Source: Candidatus Coatesiibacteriota bacterium
GTDB taxonomy: Bacteria; JAFGND01
DNA: 31,836 bases
Direction of reading: 5' to 3'
NCBI GenBank assembly: GCA_016927185.1
Contig: JAFGND010000077.1
Span: 1-31,836, forward strand
Part shown: one piece after another, positions 1 to 7,759 of the stretch
How positions within the stretch are numbered: the first letter of the stretch is position 1
Layout of the letters: every line of letters starts with the position of its first letter
Notes under the pieces: generated by a model
The model's database searches: none
What the model saw: only the letters and a program-made list of their open reading frames with translations
Told to the model about the DNA's origin: nothing
Translations under genes and position numbers: made by a program

Positions 1-23
1 ATTTAGAATAATTATTTTTTCCC

Positions 24-52
24 TTGACAAAATCATAAAATGTTCGTATATT
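24..52 (+). promoter_or_regulatory. Sigma-70-type promoter of the hydF operon
   Basis: A perfect -35 box TTGACA lies at 24-29 and a good -10 box TATATT at 47-52, with the optimal 17-bp spacer. Transcription would start near 59, about 330 nt before the hydF start codon, so the mRNA would carry a long leader. The match is seen directly; its use as a promoter is inferred. Confidence 0.7.
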
Positions 53-121
53 ATATGTGAACGTTCCAAGTATCCATTTCTGAAAATGTGTTTCGAAATG
101 ATTGATACAGATAAGCTCCTT

Positions 122-361
122 TATATGAAAATATATGAATAACTAATGAACTGGGAAAGCCCCTGTTTCCATAACCAGGGAGTCTGTCTTGAAAGAGGCA
201 GATTCCCCTGAAATGGAATAAGACTCTATCAGCTAGTATTACTTGTTAAGCATCAAGACTGTCATCCTGAACTTGAATAAAAGGTCTGATTCCATATAAG
301 TCCAGGCATTATCTATGGATAAAGAACCATATAGAAAGGTAATTTCTATTGACTCTTTTTT
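122..361 (+). promoter_or_regulatory. Structured 5' leader RNA upstream of hydF (candidate riboswitch or ncRNA)
   Basis: This 388-base stretch has no substantial ORF, only a possible 18-codon leader ORF at 86-142 with no ribosome binding site. Several helices can be read by eye. A five-pair hairpin capped by GAAA lies at 122-135. GGAAA/TTTCC pairs at 154-158 with 166-170. A long helix at 176-190 with 195-210 has a GAAA tetraloop and one bulged C. A distant helix pairs 213-224 with 284-295 (11 pairs, one A.G mismatch) and closes an internal region. The motif CCCCTG occurs at 160-165 and 205-210, and both copies can pair with the single CAGGG at 176-180, which suggests alternative folds. A weak AT-rich hairpin (331-337 with 343-349) followed by six T at 356-361 sits 28 nt before the hydF start and could be an attenuator. 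I match it to no known riboswitch class. Confidence 0.4.
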
Positions 362-388
362 AGGCATAAAAAGCCCTGAAATTAAAAA

Positions 389-1636
389 ATGCTAAAGACA
401 CCAAAGGCTCTAAGGCTTCATATCGGTTTATATGGTAGAACTAATACTGGCAAATCCAGTTTTCTTAACATGTTAGCCAATCAAGATGTAGCCATTATTT
501 CTCCAGTTCCAGGAACTACTACTGATGTGGTAAAAAAATCAATGGAGCTTCTTCTAATAGGTCCAGTGATGTTTCTTGATACTGCAGGAATAGATGATAC
601 TTCTGAGCTTTCAGACTTGCGTCTTAAAAAAACAACAAAAGCTTATGACAGCTCAGATGTATTTGTTCTTGTCATGGAAGCAGATAACTGGTCAGAATAC
701 GAAGAGAGGATTTATCAGGAAGCAAAAACAAGAAACATTCCTCTTATAGTTGTTGTAAACAAAATAGACTTGAAGAAACCTGATAATTCACTTATAGAAA
801 AACTGAAGGGAAAAACCAGGCATATTCTTAAATGCTCAAGCGTTGACGAAGCAAACAGAAACAGATATGTAAATGAATTCAAGGAAATGCTGCTTGAGAT
901 ATGCCCGGATGAATTCCTTTCTCCACCTCTCTTGATTGGTGATTTGCTGAAACCTGGTGATATTGCTGTACTAATGGTTCCAATTGACTTGCAAGCCCCA
1001 AAAGGGAGACTGATTTTACCTCAAGTCCAGGCAATAAGGGATGCTCTTGATAATGATGCTGCTACACTTGTTGTAAAAGAAAGAGAGTTTATTCACATTC
1101 TTGATAAACTAAAAGAAAAACCTGAGTTGGTGGTTTGTGATTCACAGGTTGTTCAGAAAATGGTTGCATATACGCCTCCAGAAATCAAAACCACAACTTT
1201 TTCCATCCTTTTTGCAAGATTTAAGGGAGATTTGCTGGAAGAAGCAAAAGGAGCTGCCTATATAAAGAAGCTCAAAAATGGTGACAAAATCCTGATTGCA
1301 GAAGCATGTTCTCATCATGCATTAGAGGATGATATTGGTCGTGTCAAGATCCCTCGCTGGTTAAGGCAATATGTTGGAGGAGACTTGCAAATTGATGTTT
1401 CAACAGGCAGGGATTATCCTGACAACCTTGAAGAATACAAGCTTGTAATACATTGTGGTGCTTGCATGTTGACAAGAAGAGAGATGTTGTTTAGATTACA
1501 TAAGGCAAAGGAAAAGGGAGTCCCTGTTACCAATTATGGCGTATCGATTGCATTTGTTCAGGGAGTACTGGAAAGAGTTCTTGAACCTTTTCCCGCTGCA
1601 TTAGAAGCTTACAAGAAAGTGATAGAGGAGTTATAA
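389..1636 (+). CDS. hydF: [FeFe] hydrogenase H-cluster maturation GTPase HydF
   Basis: HydF is the scaffold and carrier that receives the diiron subcluster made by HydG and HydE and delivers it to apo-hydrogenase in the cytoplasm. The N-terminal half is a TrmE/Era-like GTPase: P-loop GRTNTGKS at residues 16-23, DTAG from residue 64 and NKID from residue 124. The C-terminal third holds the HydF cluster motif, C307-x-H309 and then H355-C356-x2-C359, matching the family pattern CxH...HCxxC. At 415 aa it has normal length. The start fits the family N-terminus (TPKA-RLHI) but has no visible Shine-Dalgarno sequence. The stop overlaps the hydG start as TAATG, so the two are translationally coupled. 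It heads the hydFG-x-hydE operon behind a long structured leader. Confidence 0.96.
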   Translation: MLKTPKALRLHIGLYGRTNTGKSSFLNMLANQDVAIISPVPGTTTDVVKKSMELLLIGPVMFLDTAGIDDTSELSDLRLKKTTKAYDSSDVFVLVMEADNWSEYEERIYQEAKTRNIPLIVVVNKIDLKKPDNSLIEKLKGKTRHILKCSSVDEANRNRYVNEFKEMLLEICPDEFLSPPLLIGDLLKPGDIAVLMVPIDLQAPKGRLILPQVQAIRDALDNDAATLVVKEREFIHILDKLKEKPELVVCDSQVVQKMVAYTPPEIKTTTFSILFARFKGDLLEEAKGAAYIKKLKNGDKILIAEACSHHALEDDIGRVKIPRWLRQYVGGDLQIDVSTGRDYPDNLEEYKLVIHCGACMLTRREMLFRLHKAKEKGVPVTNYGVSIAFVQGVLERVLEPFPAALEAYKKVIEEL

Positions 1637-3129
1637 TGCTGGATAAAGACAGAAATTGGCTTGAAGAAAGAATCAATTACAAGGAAATCTCTAAATACAT
1701 GAAAGATGGAAAAGATTTCATAAATGATTCTGAAATTGAAGAGAAGATAAAGAACAACAAAAATCCTGACCCCAAAAGAGTTAAAGATATTATTGCCAAG
1801 TCATTGACAATACATAATCTTGCTCCAGATGAACTTGCTGCCTTGATAAATGTTACTGACAGGGATTTGATAGCAGAAATGGAGGAAGCTGCAACTGCTG
1901 TCAAGAAATGGGTATATGACAACAGGATAGTTACATTTGCTCCTTTATACTTAAGCAACTTATGCCTCAATAATTGCCTTTACTGCGGCTTGAGATGCAG
2001 CAATCAGCAAATGCAAAGAAAAACACTTTCAGATGAAGATATAATAAATGAGGTTTCATATCTTACAGGGAAGGTGGGACACAAGAGATTGATTGTAGTC
2101 TATGGGGAGCATCCAGAGGCTTCTGTTGATTATATGCAGAAATCAATAGAAACAATATATGGAGTAAAGGTTAAAACCAGGAAAGGCTTTGGGCAGATAA
2201 GAAGATTGAATGTTAACGGTCCTCCATTATTGCTAGAGGAATTCAGGAAAATGCATGAAGTTGGAATAGGAACTTATCAGATTTTTCAGGAAACCTATCA
2301 TCATGATACTTATAATATTGTTCATCCAGGAGGGACATTCAAGGGAGATTATGATTGGCGACTTTACAGTATGCACAGGGCATTAGAATCAGGTATAGAT
2401 GATGTTGGATTAGGTGCGCTTTTTGGTCTTTATGACTGGAAATTTGAAATAATGGGGCTTCTCTATCATTCCATAGAACTTGAGAATGTATTCGGGATAG
2501 GACCTCATACAATTTCTTTTCCAAGACTGGAACCAGCTGAAAACACTCCTTTCATAACAGATCCAAAGTATCAGAAATATCATGTTTCTGACGAGGATTT
2601 CAAGAGGCTTGTTGTACTTCTGCGGCTTGCTGTACCTCATGCAGGAATGATAATTACTGCAAGAGAATCTCCAGAAATAAGAAAGGCACTGCTTCCACTT
2701 GGATGTACCCAGACAGACGCCTCTTCCTGCATAAGCATAGGAAGCTATTCTGAAGATGGCAAACAAGATAGTTGCAGACAGCAGTTTTTACTGGGTGATA
2801 CAAGAAGTCTTGATGAAGTAATAAGAGATCTGGCACAACTTGGTTTCATAACTTCATTTTGTACAGCAGGATACAGATGTGGAAGAACCGGACAAAATAT
2901 CATGGAATTGTTGAGAACAGGTCAGGAAGGCAAATTCTGCAAACTCAATGCAGTTCTGACTTTCAAGGAATGGCTTGATGATTTCGCAAGCGAGGAAACC
3001 TATAAAATAGGGATAAAGCTTATTGAGATGGAAATGGAAGAAATAAAAAAGAAGACACCTAATGCTTTTGATGCATTCATGGTAGCATATAACAAGATCA
3101 GCAATGGAGAAAGGGATTTATATTTCTAG
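1636..3129 (+). CDS. hydG: [FeFe] hydrogenase radical SAM maturase HydG (tyrosine lyase)
   Basis: HydG splits tyrosine into p-cresol and dehydroglycine and supplies the CO and CN ligands of the H-cluster as an Fe(CO)2CN synthon. The radical SAM motif is C110-x3-C114-x2-C117 within LSNLCLNNCLYCG. Family blocks follow: GIGTYQIFQETYH, DDVGLGALFGLYDWKFE and GPHTISFPR, whose conserved His ligates the dangler iron in studied HydGs. The C-terminal auxiliary cluster motif is normally C-x2-C-x22-C. Here it reads CTAGYRCGRTG: C409 and C435 are in place, but the middle position is G412 and a cysteine occurs three residues later at C415. At 497 aa it is slightly longer than typical (about 470). GAGGAG precedes the ATG, which overlaps the hydF stop. 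The family call is secure; the ligand change is odd. Confidence 0.95.
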   Translation: MLDKDRNWLEERINYKEISKYMKDGKDFINDSEIEEKIKNNKNPDPKRVKDIIAKSLTIHNLAPDELAALINVTDRDLIAEMEEAATAVKKWVYDNRIVTFAPLYLSNLCLNNCLYCGLRCSNQQMQRKTLSDEDIINEVSYLTGKVGHKRLIVVYGEHPEASVDYMQKSIETIYGVKVKTRKGFGQIRRLNVNGPPLLLEEFRKMHEVGIGTYQIFQETYHHDTYNIVHPGGTFKGDYDWRLYSMHRALESGIDDVGLGALFGLYDWKFEIMGLLYHSIELENVFGIGPHTISFPRLEPAENTPFITDPKYQKYHVSDEDFKRLVVLLRLAVPHAGMIITARESPEIRKALLPLGCTQTDASSCISIGSYSEDGKQDSCRQQFLLGDTRSLDEVIRDLAQLGFITSFCTAGYRCGRTGQNIMELLRTGQEGKFCKLNAVLTFKEWLDDFASEETYKIGIKLIEMEMEEIKKKTPNAFDAFMVAYNKISNGERDLYF

Positions 3130-3386
3130 TGAATATTGATGATCAAGTGAGAAAACTTCTTCTGGATATTGAGGATAAATTTAATGTAACTCTTTATCTG
3201 GCAAGTATTCATGGCAAGAGGTGGGAGTTTATTTCTGGAACAAGAACAAGGGAGATACCTCTATCACAACCATTCAGGATAAGCATTTCTGAAGAGATGG
3301 GACTGGTAATTTACGGCTGGTATGAACTTGATGATACAAAGAAAAGAGAGATTGAAAGTCTTATAAGTGATATAAGGCATGGATAA
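3129..3386 (+). CDS. Small orphan protein encoded between hydG and hydE
   Basis: This 85-residue protein starts with GTG at the last base of the hydG stop (TAGTG) and ends 8 bases inside hydE, so it is translationally coupled on both sides and should be made with the maturases. It looks soluble. A charged N-terminal helix (residues 1-18) is followed by alternating hydrophobic strands (VTLYLASIHG, RISISEEMG, LVIYGWYEL) and a C-terminal helix, giving a small alpha/beta fold. There are no cysteines. It does not resemble TM1266, the small regulator often found near hydrogenase genes. I do not recognise a family; the position suggests an accessory or regulatory role in H-cluster assembly, which is inference only. 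Confidence 0.8.
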   Translation: MNIDDQVRKLLLDIEDKFNVTLYLASIHGKRWEFISGTRTREIPLSQPFRISISEEMGLVIYGWYELDDTKKREIESLISDIRHG

Positions 3387-4353
3387 AGAAGAAGTTCTTT
3401 ATTATCTCAAATCCCTAGAAACAAATGACTTATTCAAAAAAGCTGATTCTGCAAGATCAGAATTTTGTGGTAATAAGGTTTTTGTTAGGGGAATTGTAGA
3501 ATTCTCAAATAATTGCATCAGAAACTGTAAATATTGTGGTATAAGAAGAGATAACAAGAATATCAATCGCTACAGGATGACTCAAGATGAAATACTAGAA
3601 TCTGTAAAAAAGATAGATGGTAGCGGTCTTAATTCAGTAGTATTGCAGTCTGGAGATGATTTCTTCTATACACAAAAAGATATTTGCCTTCTTCTTGAAC
3701 GAATAAAGTATGACTACCCAGATATGGCAATAACCTTGTCAATAGGAGAGAGACATCTGGAGGATTACAAGGAATTCAGGAAATCAGGTGCAGACAGGTA
3801 TCTGCTCAAACACGAAACAGTAGACAATGAACTTTATAAGTTCATGCATCCCAATCAATCCCTAAGTCACAGATTGAGAATTCTCAATTATTTGCGAGAA
3901 CTGGACTATCAGGTTGGCACAGGTTTTATTATTGGTCTGCCATTCCAGAAACTTGAAGATATTGCCTCTGATATACTCTTTCTTGAGGATTTTCAGCCTG
4001 ACATGGCAGGGATAGGTCCTTTTATTTCCCAGCAAGATACTCCACTAGCTGATGCTGAAAATGGATCTATTGAAATCAGCTTGAAGACACTTGCCCTTTC
4101 AAGAATAGTAACAAGAAATAGCCATCTTCCTGCTACAACTGCTCTTGCGTCCATAGAGACAAAAAATGGACATGTCAATGGATTGAAGGCTGGATGTAAT
4201 GTCATTATGATAAGTTTTACTCCAGTTGATTACAAGGAAAACTACAAGATATATGATAAGAGGGCTTGTTTCGAACTTGAAGAAGTTAAAAGGAGTATTG
4301 AAAAAGCAGGGAGAGTTTTTTCAGGAGAGAAGGGTGATTCCCTTAAGAGTTAG
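3379..4353 (+). CDS. hydE: [FeFe] hydrogenase radical SAM maturase HydE
   Basis: HydE is the radical SAM enzyme that processes the HydG iron-cysteine product on the way to the azadithiolate-bridged diiron cluster. The radical SAM motif is C46-x3-C50-x2-C53 in NNCIRNCKYCGIRR, followed by the HydE-typical NRYRMTQDEIL. GTGFIIGLPFQ, DMAGIGPFISQQDTPLA and LPATTALAS are family blocks. The C-terminus has a single cysteine (RACFE), so the optional second Fe-S site of some HydEs (Cx7Cx2C) is absent, as in many homologues. At 324 aa it is near the usual 340-350. Its ATG overlaps the upstream small gene by 8 bases. It ends 4 bases before the convergent peptidase stop, with no obvious terminator between. 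Confidence 0.95.
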   Translation: MDKEEVLYYLKSLETNDLFKKADSARSEFCGNKVFVRGIVEFSNNCIRNCKYCGIRRDNKNINRYRMTQDEILESVKKIDGSGLNSVVLQSGDDFFYTQKDICLLLERIKYDYPDMAITLSIGERHLEDYKEFRKSGADRYLLKHETVDNELYKFMHPNQSLSHRLRILNYLRELDYQVGTGFIIGLPFQKLEDIASDILFLEDFQPDMAGIGPFISQQDTPLADAENGSIEISLKTLALSRIVTRNSHLPATTALASIETKNGHVNGLKAGCNVIMISFTPVDYKENYKIYDKRACFELEEVKRSIEKAGRVFSGEKGDSLKS

Positions 4354-4357
4354 TTTA

Positions 4358-6442
4358 TCATATACTTACTAACTTCATTGTTTTCTGATAATTTCCTATT
4401 ATGAACTTTATAAAATACATACCTTTTCCTTCAAAAGGATATTCATATCTGAAATCTCTGTCTTTTATCAAGCCTTCAAATAGAATTTTCATCCTTCTAC
4501 CTCTTATATCATAAAGAATAATCTTTGTTTTTTCGCATTCTCTTGTTTTCAGATTTATTCTTATCGCCCCTCTGCAGGGATTTACAACAAGAATTCCTGG
4601 CTTGTATGGCAGAAGGTGCGAGGAAAGTTTTCTCCTATATCCGGTTTCTGAAAAAAACAATTCCTTTACTGGACTAATAAGACCTTTTCCAATCTCATTT
4701 TCTCCCTGGGATATGAAATAAAACTTACCTTCATCATGATTATTGAATTTGAAATTTGAATCAGCAGATTCACCCTTGAAAGACCATGTCTTATTATTTA
4801 CTACAGGATAAAAATCATCAATACTAAGATATTCACCTGTTTCTGAAGGATTACCTATCCAGCTGAATCTGAAAATATACTCAGATCCTTCAGGAAAATC
4901 AGATAAGGAGTAGTTCTTTTCTGTCCAGTCGCTGTAATTGGATAGAGAATCCAGCTTAAACCAGCTTCTTCCATAATCAGTTGATAGCTGGAAATATATG
5001 CAGTCGTTTGATCTCAAGGTAAGCCATGATGCATTGAAAGAGCAATTCTTCACCCCTTTTACTGGAATGCTGCTTTGAAGCCAGGAATTGGATTCAAGTT
5101 GTCTCTCTGTTCTTATATAATTGCTTGATGTTCCATGTCTTAGGGAAAATCCTTTGTAAAACCATTTTCTGGGGGAGACAGTATCAGGAAATGTCTCGAA
5201 ATTCTCTGTTTCAATATCCATAATTGAACTTTCCCATAAATATGATTTCTTGACAAATCTTAGATTGTTGTCAAAATGCCATTTCAATCGCCAGTTTATG
5301 CTTACTGTATCAGGAGTTTCTTCCCAGATTGGGGAAAGCGGATAGAGATATGGTCTTGTGATCTGGGTTCGCATGAAATTAATAGCAGCTTCAGTCTGCA
5401 CTTTGCATATTGAATCAAGTACTGTACTTTCAGGATAGCCTTCTGAAAGCTCTATGGTAAATCCAATTGATGATTTTTCACCGCAACTCCAGTCACAGTA
5501 TTCCCCATTTGTTGGGTACAAGAATATAGTTTGCCATGGCATATATTTAGTGTCCCTTGCCAAAGTATCAGCAAGAGCAGTGAAAGCATAATTCTCTATT
5601 GGATGGGCATAAGCAAATCCAAAGGGGTAAAGAATTAAGGAGCCTTCTGAATGATAGCTTATTGATGAATAGACAGGATATTTTTCAAAAAGATCCTTGA
5701 TAGATCTGGTTTCAGATTCTGAAAAAGAATATTCTCCCCTGTAAGTAGCTTCATAAGGATTGCTGCTTGAACCTCTATCATCATAACCGAATTTGAAACT
5801 ATAATTTCTGTTGAGATCTACTCCATCAGGAGGTCTCATGTTTTTTCTCCTGAATCTACCCTGCTCTGATTCTATATGTCCATCCACATTGAGCATCGGA
5901 AGTATTATTATCAATGATTCCTTCAACAATTTGCTTATTAGTGAATTTTGTCTGTTTGAAAGCAGATTCCTTGCTATTGTAAGAGTAACTTCAGTAGATA
6001 CAACTTCATTTCCATGGTGTAAGCCTACGAAAAGGAAGCAAGGTTTTACATAATTATCATTACCAATTATCAGAATTGGTATATTCCTTTTTAAATAAGT
6101 ATTACCTGCGTTTTCTATCTTTGCAATATCTGGGTATTTCTGAACCAATGAATCAAGTAATTCAAGCATTTCTTCATAAGTATGATAAGCACCCATGTCT
6201 GATCTGAAATCCCAGAAAGAAGAAATATATTTTCCAGCGTCATGAGCTATTTTCCTGCAAAAAACGTTTTTATTGATCCTTGATAGATCCGATTGCCTTA
6301 TTGCTATATCGTAATACTTGTTTTTTTCAATTTTCAGTATACTATGATTGTAGTCAATATTGGGAGTATATAGGCGATAAACTGAATAGTTTTCAATAAA
6401 GAAGCTTGCCTGAAAAAGCATAAGGTAAAGTAAAAAACTCAT
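4358..6442 (-). CDS. Secreted M14 zinc carboxypeptidase with C-terminal sorting domain
   Basis: This is an extracytoplasmic metallocarboxypeptidase of family M14. After a short hydrophobic N-terminus (signal-peptide-like, residues 1-15) the catalytic domain spans about residues 80-360. Zinc ligands are H143 and E146 in HHGNE and H264 in SYHSEG. The substrate-binding NR pair is N211-R212 in GVDLNRNY, and the catalytic glutamate is E331 in TIELSEG. A jelly-roll-like beta region follows (about 430-560). The last 80 residues (VVNPCRGAIRINL, ILYDIRGRRM, KGMYFIKF) look like a type IX secretion/FlgD-like sorting domain common in the FCB group. No Shine-Dalgarno sequence is visible before the ATG. 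It is monocistronic, convergent with hydE and divergent from the aminotransferase. The substrate is unknown. Confidence 0.9.
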   Translation of the reverse strand: MSFLLYLMLFQASFFIENYSVYRLYTPNIDYNHSILKIEKNKYYDIAIRQSDLSRINKNVFCRKIAHDAGKYISSFWDFRSDMGAYHTYEEMLELLDSLVQKYPDIAKIENAGNTYLKRNIPILIIGNDNYVKPCFLFVGLHHGNEVVSTEVTLTIARNLLSNRQNSLISKLLKESLIIILPMLNVDGHIESEQGRFRRKNMRPPDGVDLNRNYSFKFGYDDRGSSSNPYEATYRGEYSFSESETRSIKDLFEKYPVYSSISYHSEGSLILYPFGFAYAHPIENYAFTALADTLARDTKYMPWQTIFLYPTNGEYCDWSCGEKSSIGFTIELSEGYPESTVLDSICKVQTEAAINFMRTQITRPYLYPLSPIWEETPDTVSINWRLKWHFDNNLRFVKKSYLWESSIMDIETENFETFPDTVSPRKWFYKGFSLRHGTSSNYIRTERQLESNSWLQSSIPVKGVKNCSFNASWLTLRSNDCIYFQLSTDYGRSWFKLDSLSNYSDWTEKNYSLSDFPEGSEYIFRFSWIGNPSETGEYLSIDDFYPVVNNKTWSFKGESADSNFKFNNHDEGKFYFISQGENEIGKGLISPVKELFFSETGYRRKLSSHLLPYKPGILVVNPCRGAIRINLKTRECEKTKIILYDIRGRRMKILFEGLIKDRDFRYEYPFEGKGMYFIKFIIGNYQKTMKLVSI

Positions 6443-6565
6443 GGTCTTAATTAGAAATTGAATATGGTTTGTGTCAAGTTAAACTATTAATCTATTAAAA
6501 TCTTTGCTTGACACCTAATTGCTCTTAAATGTTTTTGCTTCAAATAATTAGAAGGAGGTTTTGAT
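6443..6565. promoter_or_regulatory. Divergent intergenic region with inverted TTGACA boxes
   Basis: GTGTCAAG at 6471-6478 and CTTGACAC at 6507-6514 form a perfect 8-bp inverted repeat, which places a TTGACA box facing each divergent gene. On the minus side, TAATTA at 6453-6448 is an 18-bp-spaced -10 candidate. It would start the peptidase mRNA at or next to its ATG, consistent with the lack of a ribosome binding site. No good -10 is seen for the plus side at 17 bp. The repeat could also be a regulator site. The aminotransferase has a strong ribosome binding site, GAAGGAGG, from 6551. Confidence 0.4.
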
Positions 6566-7759
6566 ATGCTTGCTATATCAAAGCGTGTTTCGGAAATGCA
6601 GGCTTCACCTATCAGAAAATTGGTTCCTCTTGCCAATCAAGCTAAAAGCAGGGGAATAAGTGTTTTTCATCTGAATATTGGTCAACCTGACTTGCCTACT
6701 CCTCCTGCTTACTGGGAAGCAGTTCATAAATTCGAGGACAAGGTGCTTGCTTATGGACCCTCTGAAGGATTACTTTTTCTAAGAGAGGCAATAGCAGGAT
6801 ACTTTGAGAGATATGATATTTCCGTGGACAAGGATGAAATATTGATAACAACTGCAGGGAGTGAAGCAGTTCAGTTTGCCTTATTGACAATAGCTGACGA
6901 AGGCGATGAAGTGATTGTTCCTGAACCTTTTTATACAAATTATAATGGATTTGCTTCTATCGCCGGTGTAAAACTGAAACCAATCAGGACATTACCGGAA
7001 ACTGGATTTCATCTTCCTTCGCAGGAGGAGATAGAATGCAAGATTAGTCCCAGAACCAAGGGGATTCTTATCTGTTCCCCAAATAATCCAACTGGTACAA
7101 TACTTGACAAAGAAGAAATGGAAATGCTTGCAGAACTTGCTTTGGAGCATAACCTTTATTTGCTGAGTGATGAGGTCTACAGGGAATTCTCATATGGGAC
7201 AGCTCCAATTTCCATTTTATCATTCCCTAGAATAGCTGATAGGGTTATAATGCTTGATAGCATAAGCAAGAGGTTTTCAGCTTGTGGTGCAAGAATAGGT
7301 TGTATGATAATAAAAAACATGCATGTGAGATCTGAAATAATGAAACTAGCTCAGTCAAGATTATGTCCTCCCACCCTGGAACAATATGGTGCAGCAGCTG
7401 CTTATTCACTTCCAGAGAGTTATTACAATTCAGTAAAGGAAGAATACAAGAAGCGAAGAGATGTCGTTCTGGATGGCTTATGCAAGATATCAGGTTGTTT
7501 GTGCCAGGAGCCGAAAGGTGCCTTTTATGTAATGGCTCAATTGCCTATTGATGATGCAGATAAATTCGCAGCCTGGCTTTTAACGGAGTTTTCTGTTGAT
7601 AACAAAACAGTCATGCTTGCACCCGGGGCAGGTTTTTATGCAACTCCCGGACTTGGTTTGAAAGAAGTAAGAATAGCATATGTCCTTGAACAGGACAAGC
7701 TACGGGAAGCAATGGACTTGCTGAAAATAGCTATAGAAAAATACAAACAGATAATATAG
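6566..7759 (+). CDS. PLP-dependent class I aminotransferase (aspartate aminotransferase-like)
   Basis: This fold-type I aminotransferase probably transfers amino groups between aspartate or a related amino acid and 2-oxoglutarate. The Schiff-base lysine is K235 in SISKRFS. Other signatures are NIGQPD (38-43), SPNNPTG (171-177, with the PLP-contacting Asn), SDEVY (201-205, Asp for the pyridine nitrogen and Tyr for the PLP oxygen), and R243 for PLP phosphate. At 397 aa it is typical of the aspC-type Ib subgroup. Substrate specificity cannot be read with confidence. A strong AGAAGGAGG ribosome binding site fixes the start. The stop codon is followed directly by the next ATG (TAGATG), so it is the first gene of a seven-gene plus-strand operon and is coupled to the methionine-synthesis fusion. 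Confidence 0.9.
   Translation: MLAISKRVSEMQASPIRKLVPLANQAKSRGISVFHLNIGQPDLPTPPAYWEAVHKFEDKVLAYGPSEGLLFLREAIAGYFERYDISVDKDEILITTAGSEAVQFALLTIADEGDEVIVPEPFYTNYNGFASIAGVKLKPIRTLPETGFHLPSQEEIECKISPRTKGILICSPNNPTGTILDKEEMEMLAELALEHNLYLLSDEVYREFSYGTAPISILSFPRIADRVIMLDSISKRFSACGARIGCMIIKNMHVRSEIMKLAQSRLCPPTLEQYGAAAAYSLPESYYNSVKEEYKKRRDVVLDGLCKISGCLCQEPKGAFYVMAQLPIDDADKFAAWLLTEFSVDNKTVMLAPGAGFYATPGLGLKEVRIAYVLEQDKLREAMDLLKIAIEKYKQII

Noticed and set aside
1-388. Known riboswitches (cobalamin, SAM, SAH, FMN, lysine, moco, c-di-GMP) or tmRNA/SRP/RNase P
   Set aside because: None of their conserved boxes could be found in the leader by eye; a covariance search would be needed to be sure.
3129-3386. TM1266-type iron-only hydrogenase regulator
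   Set aside because: Length is similar and context fits, but the sequence lacks resemblance to the TM1266 family as I remember it.
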